This document shows, piece after piece, positions 20,021-28,529 of a DNA stretch of 64,000 nucleotides. The notes below the pieces were generated by a model, which had not been told where the DNA came from, ran no database searches, and saw only the letters and a list, made by a program, of their open reading frames with translations. A program made the position numbers and the translations under genes. Positions within the stretch are counted from its first letter, which is position 1. Every line of letters starts with the position of its first letter. The stretch is from an uncultured Christensenella sp. (GTDB lineage Bacteria > Bacillota > Clostridia > Christensenellales > Borkfalkiaceae): contig CAJTUK010000001.1 of NCBI GenBank assembly GCA_910579525.1, positions 248,001 to 312,000 on the forward strand, in the 5' to 3' direction.

Positions 20021-20338
20021 ATGGACGTTATCGAAAAGCTGAACCGTTTACGGCTTGAACGGAACTTAAGCGTATACCGTCTTGCCGAGCTGTCGGGGCT
20101 AAATCAATCGACGCTGGCAAACACTTTTTCCCGCGGGACGGTGCCTTCCATAACTCATTTACAGGCTATTTGTGAGGTTTTGGGCGTTACTTTGGCCCAA
20201 TTCTTTACGCAAGATGAGGAACACATGGAGCTTACCCCGCAGGAGATAGCTTTTATGCGCAATTTCAGAAAATTGCCGGAAAGGATAAGAACATCCGTTA
20301 CGGAAATTGTAAACGAAATCCCTTATATCAGAAACTGA
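20021..20338 (+). CDS. XRE-family helix-turn-helix regulator
   Basis: A 105-residue DNA-binding protein. The start is the ATG at 20021, eight bases after AAGGAGG; the in-frame GTG at 20012 overlaps that ribosome site. Residues 6-60 form a Cro/CI-type fold: LAELSGLNQSTLANTFSRG contains the turn and recognition helix, followed by VPSITHLQAICEVLGVTLAQFF. The C-terminal 40 residues (LTPQEIAFMRNFRKLPERIR) look like a small helical oligomerisation or tail region common in clostridial stand-alone XRE proteins. It is divergent from the giant surface-protein gene, shares overlapping promoters with it, and lies between 15-bp inverted repeats. It probably represses both promoters through the TATAGTTAAA repeats, an inference from position. 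No effector domain is present. Confidence 0.88.
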   Translation: MDVIEKLNRLRLERNLSVYRLAELSGLNQSTLANTFSRGTVPSITHLQAICEVLGVTLAQFFTQDEEHMELTPQEIAFMRNFRKLPERIRTSVTEIVNEIPYIRN

Positions 20339-20349
20339 ATACTGCAAAT

Positions 20350-20359
20350 TTTAACTATA
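20350..20359. promoter_or_regulatory. inverted TATAGTTAAA copy downstream of the XRE gene
   Basis: TTTAACTATA, the reverse complement of the two promoter repeats, lies 12 bases after the stop codon. It could allow looping by a bound regulator, or after inversion of the segment could sit on the other side. Confidence 0.4.
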
Positions 20360-20382
20360 CAGAGCGACCGTTGATTCGAGAA

Positions 20383-20397
20383 GGTTACCACACCCTT
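20383..20397. repeat. right arm of 15-bp inverted repeat
   Basis: GGTTACCACACCCTT, the exact reverse complement of 19658-19672. Because the genes diverge, the XRE 3' untranslated region and the giant gene's leader carry the same 15-base RNA sequence. Apart from this arm and the following terminator, 20339-20624 shows nothing gene-like. Confidence 0.85.
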
Positions 20398-20443
20398 TAT
20401 TTACCGTCCACAGTCAAGCCGACCACAACTTTTTTTGAGATTA

Positions 20444-20465
20444 CCTGCGTTTGCAGGCTTTTTTT
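20444..20465 (+). terminator. terminator of the XRE gene
   Basis: CCTGC-GTTT-GCAGG followed by CTTTTTTT. It lies outside the 15-bp inverted repeat, so it would not move if the bracketed segment inverted. Confidence 0.75.
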
Positions 20466-20624
20466 ATACTCTTTTTTTATATATCCCATCTTCAAGCGCA
20501 AAAAATCGCGGCGGGGATAAGGCAAAATTTTAGAACTGCGCCCAACTCGCGCCAAAAGAGCACGGCTATTAAGTAAAAAAATATAAATTTGTTTAAAAAA
20601 GTTCGAAAAACCGCGTTATTACTA

Positions 20625-20653
20625 TTTACTAATTATATAATTTAGTGTATAAT
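20625..20653 (+). promoter_or_regulatory. promoter of the Gx transporter gene, probably giving a leaderless mRNA
   Basis: TTTACT (20625-20630) and TATAAT (20648-20653) are 17 bases apart. Only eight bases separate the -10 box from the ATG at 20662, and no ribosome site exists, so transcription would start at or next to the start codon. Confidence 0.6.
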
Positions 20654-20661
20654 ATCCCTAT

Positions 20662-21225
20662 ATGAAAACGGCAAAGAAAATAGCTGTGCTGGCGATGCTC
20701 ACAGGGTTGAGCCTCATTGCGTTTATTATCGAAAGTCTTTTGCCCCCCATGCTTATACCGGGGGCGAAACCGGGGATAGCAAACGTATTTTCTTTTGCCG
20801 CGCTTATTATGTATTCGCCGATCGAAGCTTTTATAGTCGTTGCTCTGCGCACGGGGCTTGGAGCCGTTTATGCGGGAAACGTTTCCGCACTGCTTTACTC
20901 GTTTACGGGCGGAGTAATTTCCATGGCGGTTTCTTCCGTGCTGACATACGTCGTTTACCCGAGGATTTCGGTTATGGCGGTATCTATAGCGGCGGCGGTT
21001 GCGCACAATATTACGCAAAACGCGGTTTTTGTGATATTGTCGGGTTCGGTTTTGATGTTCGGCTATATGCCCTACCTCATACTTTTGGGAATAGTATCCG
21101 GCGCGGTCGTAGGCGGAATTACGCTTTTGGTTTTCAGGGGCGTGCCGCAGACGGCGTTTGAAAAGGTGATTGCCGAAAGAAAGAAAAAGGTTAAAGACGG
21201 CGAAGCACAGAATTCGTCGTTTTGA
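20662..21225 (+). CDS. Gx transporter family membrane protein
   Basis: A 187-residue integral membrane protein with five to six hydrophobic segments, of the family once annotated heptaprenyl diphosphate synthase component I and now called Gx transporter (Pfam Hpre_diP_synt_I). The signature ESLLPPMLIPGAKPGIANVFSFAALIMYS with LRTGLGAVYAGNVSALLYSFTGG is clear; this resembles the substrate-binding subunit of ECF-type carriers. The cargo is unknown. In many Clostridia this gene stands beside the Rnf genes and flavin proteins, as it does here, 50 bases upstream of rnfC on the same strand with no promoter obvious between, so it probably leads the operon. There is no ribosome site; the -10 box lies eight bases before the ATG. 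Confidence 0.9.
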   Translation: MKTAKKIAVLAMLTGLSLIAFIIESLLPPMLIPGAKPGIANVFSFAALIMYSPIEAFIVVALRTGLGAVYAGNVSALLYSFTGGVISMAVSSVLTYVVYPRISVMAVSIAAAVAHNITQNAVFVILSGSVLMFGYMPYLILLGIVSGAVVGGITLLVFRGVPQTAFEKVIAERKKKVKDGEAQNSSF

Positions 21226-21275
21226 AATATTTTTAAAATTTTCAAAAATAAACGTTATTGAAACGGAGGTAAAAT

Positions 21276-22580
21276 TTGAAAGCAGTTAAAGGAAAATACT
21301 ACTTCGGCGGGATACATCCCAAGGGAAAGAAAGAGTTAGCCTCTTCCGCTCCACTTGAAGTTATGCCTACGCCGCAAAAAGTAGCTGTTTCGCTGTCGCA
21401 GTCGCTCGGCAAGCCCGCCGTTGCGTGCGTTTCGGCGGGACAGTCCGTAAAAGAGGGCGAACTTATAGCCAAAGCGGACGGCGCGATTTCTTCGAACGTG
21501 TTTGCGAGTATTTCGGGAACGGTTGAAGAGATTTACGAAGCCGAAGGCGCCGGCGGCGCGAAAGAAACCTTTATTTCCATTAAAGCCGCGGAAAGCGACG
21601 GCGGGAAATTTTTGTTCCCCGCTCTCGAAAACCCTTCTCCCGAGCAGATTAAAGAGAGAATTGCGGAATGCGGAATAGTCGGTTTGGGCGGCGCGGGCTT
21701 CCCCACCGCCGTTAAAGCGAGCCCTAAAACCCCCGTTGACACGTTGATTGTAAACGGCGCGGAGTGCGAACCGTATCTCACCTGCGACCACCGTTTGATG
21801 GTTGAAAAAGCAGACGAAATCGCGCGGGGCGCGAGATACATAGCGCAGGCGCTGGGCGTTACGGCGATAATTATAGGAATCGAGTCAAACAAGCCCGACG
21901 CAATTAAGTGCTTTGAGAAATACGACGACATAAAACCCGTTGTTTTGCGTAAGCAATACCCCATGGGCGGAGAAAAACAGCTGATTTACGTTACTACGGG
22001 GCGCAAAGTGGGTTTGGGCAAGTTGCCCGCCGACGTTGGCGTTATCGTTCAGAACGTTGCAACCTGCTACGCGGTTTGCGAGGCCGTAGAACTTGGCAAA
22101 CCTCTTTATGAGAGAGTTGTGACCGTTTCCGGCGGGGCCGTCAAAGAACCCAAAAATCTTTGGGTGAAAGTGGGAACGAGCGTTAAAGACGTTGTGGAAT
22201 ACTGCGGCGGAGAAACCTCTTCTCCCAAAAAAGCCGTTCTGGGCGGACCGATGACGGGAACTGCGATAGCAGATTATGACGGCTATACGCACAAGACGAC
22301 TTCGGGAATTCTTCTTCTCGACGAAAAAGAGGCTGCGGCGGACGAGCCTACCCCCTGCCTCAACTGCGGAAAGTGCGCCGACGTTTGCCCTATGCACCTG
22401 ATGCCGATGAACACTGCGTTCTATTCGGCGGCGGGAGACTTCGAGGCGGCGGCAAAAATGGGCAACGTGGCCTATTGCATAGAGTGCGGAGCGTGCGAAT
22501 ACATTTGCCCCGCGAAACGCCCCCTGATACAGGCGATACGCAAAACGAAGGCTGAAATACGTAAAAAAGGAGCTAAATAA
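21276..22580 (+). CDS. rnfC: Rnf electron transport complex subunit C
   Basis: 434 residues; a peripheral cytoplasmic subunit of the ferredoxin:NAD+ oxidoreductase that couples electron flow to Na+ or H+ export. It is the NADH/NAD+-side subunit. Visible features: N-terminal HPKGKKELASSAP region and lipoyl-like barrel (30-90), the nucleotide/flavin loop GLGGAGFPTAVK (136-147), the GAECEPYLT motif (161-169), and two ferredoxin-type clusters with Cys361-364-367-371 and Cys401-404-407-411. The start is an unusual TTG, supported by ACGGAGGT five bases upstream and by alignment of the HPKGKKE start. The stop codon overlaps the rnfD start (TAATG). Confidence 0.97.
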   Translation: MKAVKGKYYFGGIHPKGKKELASSAPLEVMPTPQKVAVSLSQSLGKPAVACVSAGQSVKEGELIAKADGAISSNVFASISGTVEEIYEAEGAGGAKETFISIKAAESDGGKFLFPALENPSPEQIKERIAECGIVGLGGAGFPTAVKASPKTPVDTLIVNGAECEPYLTCDHRLMVEKADEIARGARYIAQALGVTAIIIGIESNKPDAIKCFEKYDDIKPVVLRKQYPMGGEKQLIYVTTGRKVGLGKLPADVGVIVQNVATCYAVCEAVELGKPLYERVVTVSGGAVKEPKNLWVKVGTSVKDVVEYCGGETSSPKKAVLGGPMTGTAIADYDGYTHKTTSGILLLDEKEAAADEPTPCLNCGKCADVCPMHLMPMNTAFYSAAGDFEAAAKMGNVAYCIECGACEYICPAKRPLIQAIRKTKAEIRKKGAK

Positions 22581-23629
22581 TGGATAATACGGTAGTAATT
22601 TCCACTCCTCCCCACGTAAAATCGAAGAGGACCACCCGCGGCATTATGTTAGACGTGTTAATCGCGCTTGCACCTGCCGCTATTGCGGGCATAGTCTTTT
22701 TCGGTTGGCTCGCTCTGATGATTGAACTCGTGGCTATGGCAGCGTGCACGGCGACGGAGTTCGTTTATTTCTTCATAGCGAACAAGGGCTTTGCAAAAAA
22801 GTGCAAAGACGCGGGAAAGGTTTGCAAACGCTGGTGGAAACAGTTTGATTTTACCTCGGTAGTGACGGGGCTTATACTCGCCCTTATTCTCCCCGCGACG
22901 GCAAAATGGTACGAAGTGCTCATAGGAAGTATTTTCGCTATTGCGGTTGTTAAGATGCTTTTCGGCGGAACGGGTAAAAACCTTGTGAACCCCGCCGCGG
23001 CAGGCAGAGTATTTATGTTTATCAGCTTTGCCATAACAACATATACCGCCGCAAACATACCCGCGCTCAACTTTACGAGCGGAATATTCACCGGCTCGAC
23101 TAACCTTTCGTGGTTGCTTTCCGCCTATCCCGAAACGAAAGTTACCGTTTTGGACCTCTTTCTCGGAACAGGCGTAGCGGGCTGTATAGGCGAAACCTGC
23201 AAAGCGGCTATTCTTCTGGGATATGTATATCTTTCGATAAGAAAAGTTATTAAATGGTGGCAACCTCTCCTCTTTATAGGAGTTTTCGGGTTTACCGCGG
23301 TGTTTATGTCCGGTTTTGCTTACATATCAACGGGCGGCTACATCTTCAATATGGATTTGTTCCTGCCTCACGTCTTCTCCGGCGGCGTGCTCTTCGGCGC
23401 GATTTTTATGTTCCCCGACTACGTTACCTCGCCCAAAGGCAATTACGGGCAAATAGTTTATTACGTTATAGCCGCCGTTCTGGTTGCCGTTTTGAGATAC
23501 TTCACCAAACTCGAAGTTACCTCCTTCGTAATAATGCTTATGAACCTGTTTGTGCCCCTTATAGACAGGTACGTAATACAAAGACCCTTCGGTTATAAAA
23601 AAGAGAAAACGCAAAAGGAGGGTAAATAA
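22580..23629 (+). CDS. rnfD: Rnf electron transport complex subunit D
   Basis: 349 residues; an integral membrane flavoprotein of the Rnf complex, homologous to NqrB, that helps carry electrons across the membrane and form the ion path. About eight or nine hydrophobic segments are visible. The covalent FMN site in this family is the Thr of an S/T-G-A-T motif; here the equivalent is TGSTNLSWL, putting the acceptor at Thr174. The Ala-to-Ser change is unusual. The conserved NLVNPAAAGRVF (134-145), DLFLGTGVAGCIGET and FPDYVTSPKG motifs are present. Start overlaps the rnfC stop by one base; rnfG follows directly with GGAGGG as ribosome site. Confidence 0.96.
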   Translation: MDNTVVISTPPHVKSKRTTRGIMLDVLIALAPAAIAGIVFFGWLALMIELVAMAACTATEFVYFFIANKGFAKKCKDAGKVCKRWWKQFDFTSVVTGLILALILPATAKWYEVLIGSIFAIAVVKMLFGGTGKNLVNPAAAGRVFMFISFAITTYTAANIPALNFTSGIFTGSTNLSWLLSAYPETKVTVLDLFLGTGVAGCIGETCKAAILLGYVYLSIRKVIKWWQPLLFIGVFGFTAVFMSGFAYISTGGYIFNMDLFLPHVFSGGVLFGAIFMFPDYVTSPKGNYGQIVYYVIAAVLVAVLRYFTKLEVTSFVIMLMNLFVPLIDRYVIQRPFGYKKEKTQKEGK

Positions 23630-24694
23630 ATGTCTGCCAAAGAATTTTTTAAAGGTAAATCGTTTAAGTGCATAATCGCCCTTTTGTGCGTGCTTTTGAT
23701 AAGCGGCGTGTTCCTCACGATAATGAACAGCCTGTTATACGTCTCCGACGCGGAAAGGTTAGAACGCGCAATAAATAAAATTTACGGCAAATCGGTTAAA
23801 ACCGAAGCGGTTGCCGTTACGGATTACGACCAAAACGCAACCATAAACGAAGCTTATAAAATTAAAGACGACGGAAATTATTTAGTGAAATCAACGGGTA
23901 AAGGAGGTTTTGACAACGGAACGGTTACCTGCTGGGTAGTAGTTGAAGTTTCGAGCGGAAGCGTTTCGGGCGTGGGCAAAGTAGTTATAGACTCCAACGT
24001 TGGACAAAGCTATATAAACCGTGTAAGCGAAGCGGCGTTAAAACAATTCGGCGAACTTTATGAGACGGGAATCTATTACTCCCCCGACCTCATCACCGCC
24101 GCGACGGTTAACGCAACCAAAAACGCTATATGCAACTCGGTAAACGGCGCGCTGGCTTACGTGAACGCACTGTGCGGAAACGTTGCCGAAGATATTTACA
24201 CCGAATATAAATATATCTCAAACATTCAAACCACGCGGTCGAGTCACGTTATGAAGCTGACAGACCCCGACAATTTGAGAAGCGTTGAAGCGGTTGAATT
24301 TACGGTAGTTTCCAACGGATACGGCATGGCCGCCGCATTCACGAGCAAGATAACCGTAGATAAAAACGGCATAATCCAATCGTTTGAAATAGTTACCGCA
24401 GGGTCGACCGACCAATCTTACACAGACAAGGCTATGGAGAACGTAAATTCTAAATTTCTCAATCAAAATCTTGAGGGACTTTTAGCCATTCTTAAACTCG
24501 GAATAGAAGACGAAATCACATATCCCGGAGGGATATTCCCCACAACGGGCGCAACCAATTCGACCTATTCGTTATATAACGCGGCTGTATTTGCGGCGGC
24601 AAACTATCAAAAGGCGATTGACGATTATCTTGCCACTCTCCCCCCCGCGGAAGAGGAAGAAGCTCCCGAAACCGACGAAGGAGGTGCAAATTAA
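23630..24694 (+). CDS. rnfG: Rnf electron transport complex subunit G with a duplicated FMN-binding region
   Basis: 354 residues, far longer than the usual 180-220. One N-terminal membrane anchor (about 13-33), then two successive extracytoplasmic FMN-binding-like units. Unit one (about 60-185) ends in TAATVNATKNAI, where the flavin-acceptor motif is decayed to T-A-A-T. Unit two (about 205-335) ends in TTGATNSTYSL, matching the S/T-G-A-T-x-S/T flavinylation motif, with Thr309 as the expected FMN-phosphate acceptor. A short Pro/Glu-rich tail follows. ApbE, the enzyme that makes this linkage, is encoded 2.7 kb downstream on the other strand. Start is immediately after the rnfD stop; the stop overlaps rnfE. 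Confidence 0.93.
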   Translation: MSAKEFFKGKSFKCIIALLCVLLISGVFLTIMNSLLYVSDAERLERAINKIYGKSVKTEAVAVTDYDQNATINEAYKIKDDGNYLVKSTGKGGFDNGTVTCWVVVEVSSGSVSGVGKVVIDSNVGQSYINRVSEAALKQFGELYETGIYYSPDLITAATVNATKNAICNSVNGALAYVNALCGNVAEDIYTEYKYISNIQTTRSSHVMKLTDPDNLRSVEAVEFTVVSNGYGMAAAFTSKITVDKNGIIQSFEIVTAGSTDQSYTDKAMENVNSKFLNQNLEGLLAILKLGIEDEITYPGGIFPTTGATNSTYSLYNAAVFAAANYQKAIDDYLATLPPAEEEEAPETDEGGAN

Positions 24695-25341
24695 TGAATA
24701 AGTACAAAAAAATCACTTTAGACGGACTTATTTACCAGAACCCCACGTTTATGCTGGTTTTGGGAACCTGCCCCACGCTTGGACTTATATCTTCGGCGTT
24801 CTCTTCTATGGGTATGGGTTTGACCGTTCTTGTAATATTAACGCTTTCAAACATAATAATTTCTGCGTTGAGAAAACTTATTCCCGACGCGGTACGTATC
24901 CCCTGCTATATAGTCGTTATAGCTACGTTAGTTACTTTTGCGAGAATGTTCCTCGATAAGTTCGTACCCGATTTGTACGAGAGTCTGGGCGGATTTCTTG
25001 CACTGATAGTTGTTAACTGCATAATACTGGGCAGAGCGGAAGCGTTTGCGAACAAGCACACCGTGCTCGAATCCGCGGTTGACGGTATTTCGAACGGACT
25101 CGGCTTTACCGTTGCTCTCACGATAATGGGAATTATCTGCGAATTCCTCGGCAAAGGTTCTTTGTTCGGTTATCAGATTATGAACTTTAAAGTGGGTATG
25201 CTTGCGACGCCCGCGGGCGCGTTCCTTGTATACGGTATCTGCATTGCAGTGTTCGTTTATATAATAGACAATTTCGAACGCGCAAGGCGCGTTAAAGCCA
25301 ATAAGCTCGCACGCGAAAATCTTTTGAAGGAGGCTGCGTAA
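24694..25341 (+). CDS. rnfE: Rnf electron transport complex subunit E
   Basis: 215 residues with six hydrophobic segments; homologous to NqrD. It pairs with RnfA in the membrane in inverted topology, the two together holding a [2Fe-2S] cluster through conserved Cys. Cys26 (LVLGTCPTLG) and Cys109 (VVNCIILGRAEAFA) are the expected ligands. The VLESAVDGISNGLGFT stretch is typical. GGAGGTG precedes the ATG, which overlaps the rnfG stop codon by one base. Confidence 0.97.
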   Translation: MNKYKKITLDGLIYQNPTFMLVLGTCPTLGLISSAFSSMGMGLTVLVILTLSNIIISALRKLIPDAVRIPCYIVVIATLVTFARMFLDKFVPDLYESLGGFLALIVVNCIILGRAEAFANKHTVLESAVDGISNGLGFTVALTIMGIICEFLGKGSLFGYQIMNFKVGMLATPAGAFLVYGICIAVFVYIIDNFERARRVKANKLARENLLKEAA

Positions 25342-25344
25342 ATT

Positions 25345-25950
25345 ATGGGTACTTTTATCGCTATAGTTCTTTCTGCGGTGCTTACGAATAACTTTATAAC
25401 CGCAAAAACTTACGGAATTTGCCCCTTCCTCGGCGTTTCCAAAAAGACTTCGAGCGCGGCGGGTATGGGAATTGCTGTAACGTTGGTTATGCTTTTGGCG
25501 ACCTTGGTTACTTACCCTATTTACACGTACGTAATGGTTCCGCTGGGAATAGGCTTCCTTGAAATAATCTTCTTTATCTTTATAATAGCTTCGCTGGTGC
25601 AGATGCTTGAAAAGATTATTCAGAAAGTTTCTCCCTCCCTTTACGGCGCGATGGGAATTTATCTCCCTTTGATTACCACCAACTGCGCGGTTTTAGGCGT
25701 GACCGAACTCGTTATAGGAGATATGTCCGCAATAATCGGAGAGGGCGTCGCTATGAATATCGGCTGGGCTGCACTCTACGCTCTGTTTGCGGGGCTCGGG
25801 TTTACACTCGTTATGATAATAATGAGCGGTATGCGCGAGAAACTTAACTGCTACAAGACGCCCAAGGCGATTTCGGGCTTCCCCATCGCCATGGTAACCG
25901 CCTGCTTCATTTGTATGGCGTTTACGGTGTTCAGCTATATCAGCATATAA
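25345..25950 (+). CDS. rnfA: Rnf electron transport complex subunit A
   Basis: 201 residues, six hydrophobic segments; homologous to NqrE and partner of RnfE. Cluster-ligand Cys26 (TYGICPFLGVSKK) and Cys114 (PLITTNCAVLGV) occupy the family positions. AGGAGG lies 14 bases upstream, within the rnfE end, and only three bases separate the rnfE stop from the ATG. The gene is followed closely by rnfB, keeping the clostridial order. Confidence 0.97.
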   Translation: MGTFIAIVLSAVLTNNFITAKTYGICPFLGVSKKTSSAAGMGIAVTLVMLLATLVTYPIYTYVMVPLGIGFLEIIFFIFIIASLVQMLEKIIQKVSPSLYGAMGIYLPLITTNCAVLGVTELVIGDMSAIIGEGVAMNIGWAALYALFAGLGFTLVMIIMSGMREKLNCYKTPKAISGFPIAMVTACFICMAFTVFSYISI

Positions 25951-25962
25951 GGGAGGCAAAAG

Positions 25963-26841
25963 ATGCATTTACTCGAAGTAACAAATCAAACGTGGATTAC
26001 CGTAGGTATAGTGGCGGGAATTTTCGCGGGGTCTGCGCTGTTAATAGGCGCGCTCATACTCATAGTAGGCAAGGTGTTTAAAGTAAACGTTGACGAGAAG
26101 ATAACGAAAATACTTGAAAACCTCGCCGGTGCAAATTGCGGAGGCTGCGGCTGCTCGGGTTGTAGCGGATTCGCTTCGAAACTTGCCGACGGCAGCGGAA
26201 ACCTTGCCGACTGTCACGTAACTTCCCCCGAAAAGAAGGCGGAAATTGCCAAACTTTTGGGAATAGAACTTTCTGACGAAGAACCTACCGTGGCGATTGT
26301 AAAGTGCCACGGCGGCATAGAAAACTGCGCGGACAAATTCGAATATAAGGGCAACCCCACCTGCGCGGCGTGCAACTCGCTTTTAGGCGGAAATAAGGCT
26401 TGTTCTTACGCCTGCCTCGGTTGCGGTGACTGCAAAGCGGTTTGTCCCGAAAACGCCATAGAGGTTACAGGCAGACTTGCGCAGGTAGATCCGGACAGAT
26501 GTATATCGTGCGGGGCTTGCATAAGCGCGTGCCCCAAAGGTATTATAGAACGCATTCCCTCTTCCGCTCCCGTATTCGTTGCCTGCTCTTCAAAATGCAA
26601 GGGCAAAGAGGTTACGAGCGCTTGCAAGGTGGGCTGTATAGCTTGCGGAATATGCGCAAAATCTTGCCCGCACGGCGCGATTACGATGAAAGATAATCTG
26701 CCCGAAATAGATTATTCAAAGTGCACGGGCTGCCTTACGTGCGTTGCAAAGTGCCCCAGACACATTATAATCAGCCGTAAAGTTGTGGCGGAGGAAACTC
26801 CCGCAAATACGGAAGAAGAATCTACAAATGAAATTTCTTAA
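25963..26841 (+). CDS. rnfB: Rnf electron transport complex subunit B
   Basis: 292 residues; the ferredoxin-side subunit that accepts electrons from reduced ferredoxin. One N-terminal membrane helix (about 12-38), then the Fe4S domain GANCGGCGCSGCSG (Cys59, 62, 67 and Cys84), then four ferredoxin-type CxxCxxCxxxCP motifs starting near Cys151, Cys180, Cys225 and Cys254. That Cys count fits the long clostridial RnfB form rather than the shorter proteobacterial one. Ribosome site GGGAGG; 12 bases after rnfA. It ends the operon, with a strong terminator 12 bases beyond the stop codon. Confidence 0.97.
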   Translation: MHLLEVTNQTWITVGIVAGIFAGSALLIGALILIVGKVFKVNVDEKITKILENLAGANCGGCGCSGCSGFASKLADGSGNLADCHVTSPEKKAEIAKLLGIELSDEEPTVAIVKCHGGIENCADKFEYKGNPTCAACNSLLGGNKACSYACLGCGDCKAVCPENAIEVTGRLAQVDPDRCISCGACISACPKGIIERIPSSAPVFVACSSKCKGKEVTSACKVGCIACGICAKSCPHGAITMKDNLPEIDYSKCTGCLTCVAKCPRHIIISRKVVAEETPANTEEESTNEIS

Positions 26842-26852
26842 TTTATAAAAAC

Positions 26853-26886
26853 AACGCGCCCCGCATCTCAAGATGCGGGGCGCGTT
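26853..26886. terminator. bidirectional terminator between rnfB and the NusG-II gene
   Basis: A very stable stem: AACGCGCCCCGCATCT pairs with AGATGCGGGGCGCGTT across a two-base gap. The plus side continues TTATTATT. It separates two convergent operons. Confidence 0.9.
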
Positions 26887-26892
26887 TTATTA

Positions 26893-27354
26893 TTACATTA
26901 TAATGTCGGGGTCGTCTTTAACTTCTTTTAACGGCTCGATTTTTAGCCCGTGAGGATTGCAATAAATAAGTTGCGAATTGTTTACTATCGGAGAAAAATA
27001 AACGCACTGTTTACCTTTGCAGTTTGCCTCGGTTACCTTTACCGATTTCGCGGTTTTATCAATATAAATTACGTTTATACCGTCGCCTTCGGTGTGAACG
27101 GTTATCGTAAGTCCGGACGCGTCTTCTTTTACCTCTACTTCCTCGGTATGCACAAGTTTGCCACCGAATTCGTACTCGAAAACGGTTTGCGCCTTAACGG
27201 TTATTTGCACCCCCGTTATAGGGTCGGTATTTCTCGTTGCGAAAATTGCTATAAAAAGCACCGCAACGGTCAAAATTATTATTCCGTAAATTATGAGGTC
27301 AAAGATTTTAAAACCCTTGTCCTTTTTTACCTGTTGTATCTTTTTTAGCGACAT
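26893..27354 (-). CDS. NusG domain II-containing membrane protein
   Basis: 153 residues with one membrane helix (about 19-42) and a C-terminal extracytoplasmic NusG domain II-like beta barrel. The family signature, two spaced Cys in CKGKQCVYFSPIVNN followed by an IYCNPHGLKIE strand, is visible near residues 112-137. Despite the name it has no transcription role known to me; the family is found repeatedly next to Rnf, ApbE and Gx transporter genes in Clostridia, suggesting work in membrane flavin or redox metabolism. It follows apbE by two bases on the same strand, so the pair is cotranscribed. No clear ribosome site, so translation may be coupled to apbE. Confidence 0.88.
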   Translation of the reverse strand: MSLKKIQQVKKDKGFKIFDLIIYGIIILTVAVLFIAIFATRNTDPITGVQITVKAQTVFEYEFGGKLVHTEEVEVKEDASGLTITVHTEGDGINVIYIDKTAKSVKVTEANCKGKQCVYFSPIVNNSQLIYCNPHGLKIEPLKEVKDDPDIIM

Positions 27355-27356
27355 AA

Positions 27357-28523
27357 TTATTCTACGGCAAACGCAACCGCCTTTTCGGTAAGTTTAGTTT
27401 GTATAAATTCGCAGGCGCGCTCTTTACCCATTGCCATAATTGCCGTGGTAAGCGCGTCGTTTTCTGCGGCGCTACCATAAATTACGGTTGCGGTCATTAT
27501 ACCCGTTTGCACAGGTTTGCCCGTTGTCGCGTCGATTATGTGGCTATAACGCACGCCGTCTATGATATAAAACTGCTCGTTATCGCCGCTGGTGGAAAGC
27601 TTGGCATTGCGCACTTTTGTTGTGAGATACGGAGCCCTTGCAGGCGAACGCGCGCCGGCAAAACCGATATTGTAATAGATATCCGGCATATTCATTTTAA
27701 CGAGCATACTCGACGACGCAAAGTTAAAATAGCCGTAATGATAATCATACGTATTAAAAAGTTCGTCAACCAAATCAACGGCGTATCCCTTGCCTATGCC
27801 GCCAAGGTCGAGTTTAAGCGTTAACGTTTCACCGCCGACTTCTACCGTTTCCATCGGTTTGGTTGCGTAATACAGCCCCTCGTCTTCGCGCAGAGTTATG
27901 TTGCCGAACTGTTTTGAAAGTAGGGTATATTTTTCGATATCTTCGTCCGCGGGCAAATCCGCGCTTGTTTTGGGATAATCATGCGCCGTTGAAAAACCGT
28001 AAGCCAGAACGTTATAATATAAGGCGGGGTTATAATAACCTTCCGTAAGTTCGTAAACGTCTTTTGCGATTTTTAAAACGTTATAAGTTATTTCAGAAAC
28101 AGGCACCTCTTCACCCGCCGCCGCGGCGTTAAACTTGCCGATATCCGAAGTTTCGAACGAGGGAGACAGAGCGGCGTCTACAGCAGTCAAAACGGTGCCG
28201 ACCGCCATTGAAAACGCTTCGTACTTTTTAAGTCCTTCTTCGCTTGTGAAATCACCCGAGACGAGCAGACGGGCGTCTGCGTTCATAGAATAGTAAGTGC
28301 GCGATTTGGTGGTAAATCCGGTATGATCGACTATTACGTCGCCGTACCCACCCTCTTCATATCCTTCTATTAATCCGCCGAGCGTATAATTCGAATCGGA
28401 AATTTCAAACATATTTTGGGGGATATTGGTGTATATAGTATACTTGCCTTTTGCGCAGCCAGCCGAAAACAAGACGGCAAGGCAAGACGCGGAAAGAAAA
28501 GTAAATTTTATAAATTTTTTCAT
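27357..28523 (-). CDS. apbE: FAD:protein FMN transferase (lipoprotein)
   Basis: 388 residues. Attaches FMN from FAD through a phosphodiester bond to Thr in S/T-G-A-T-type motifs of extracytoplasmic proteins such as RnfG. N-terminal signal with lipobox LFSAGC (Cys23) places it outside the membrane. Core motifs: LDLGGIGKGYAVDLVDE, the IDGVRYSHIIDATTGKP Mg/FAD site and GSAAENDALTTAIMAMG with the second acidic ligand. Its likely targets are encoded next door: RnfG (TGATNS), RnfD (TGSTNL) and the lipoprotein at 28599-29375 (TGSTQG). The mRNA appears leaderless: the -10 TATAAT ends six bases before the ATG and no ribosome site is present. Confidence 0.95.
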   Translation of the reverse strand: MKKFIKFTFLSASCLAVLFSAGCAKGKYTIYTNIPQNMFEISDSNYTLGGLIEGYEEGGYGDVIVDHTGFTTKSRTYYSMNADARLLVSGDFTSEEGLKKYEAFSMAVGTVLTAVDAALSPSFETSDIGKFNAAAAGEEVPVSEITYNVLKIAKDVYELTEGYYNPALYYNVLAYGFSTAHDYPKTSADLPADEDIEKYTLLSKQFGNITLREDEGLYYATKPMETVEVGGETLTLKLDLGGIGKGYAVDLVDELFNTYDYHYGYFNFASSSMLVKMNMPDIYYNIGFAGARSPARAPYLTTKVRNAKLSTSGDNEQFYIIDGVRYSHIIDATTGKPVQTGIMTATVIYGSAAENDALTTAIMAMGKERACEFIQTKLTEKAVAFAVE

Positions 28524-28529
28524 AACCGT

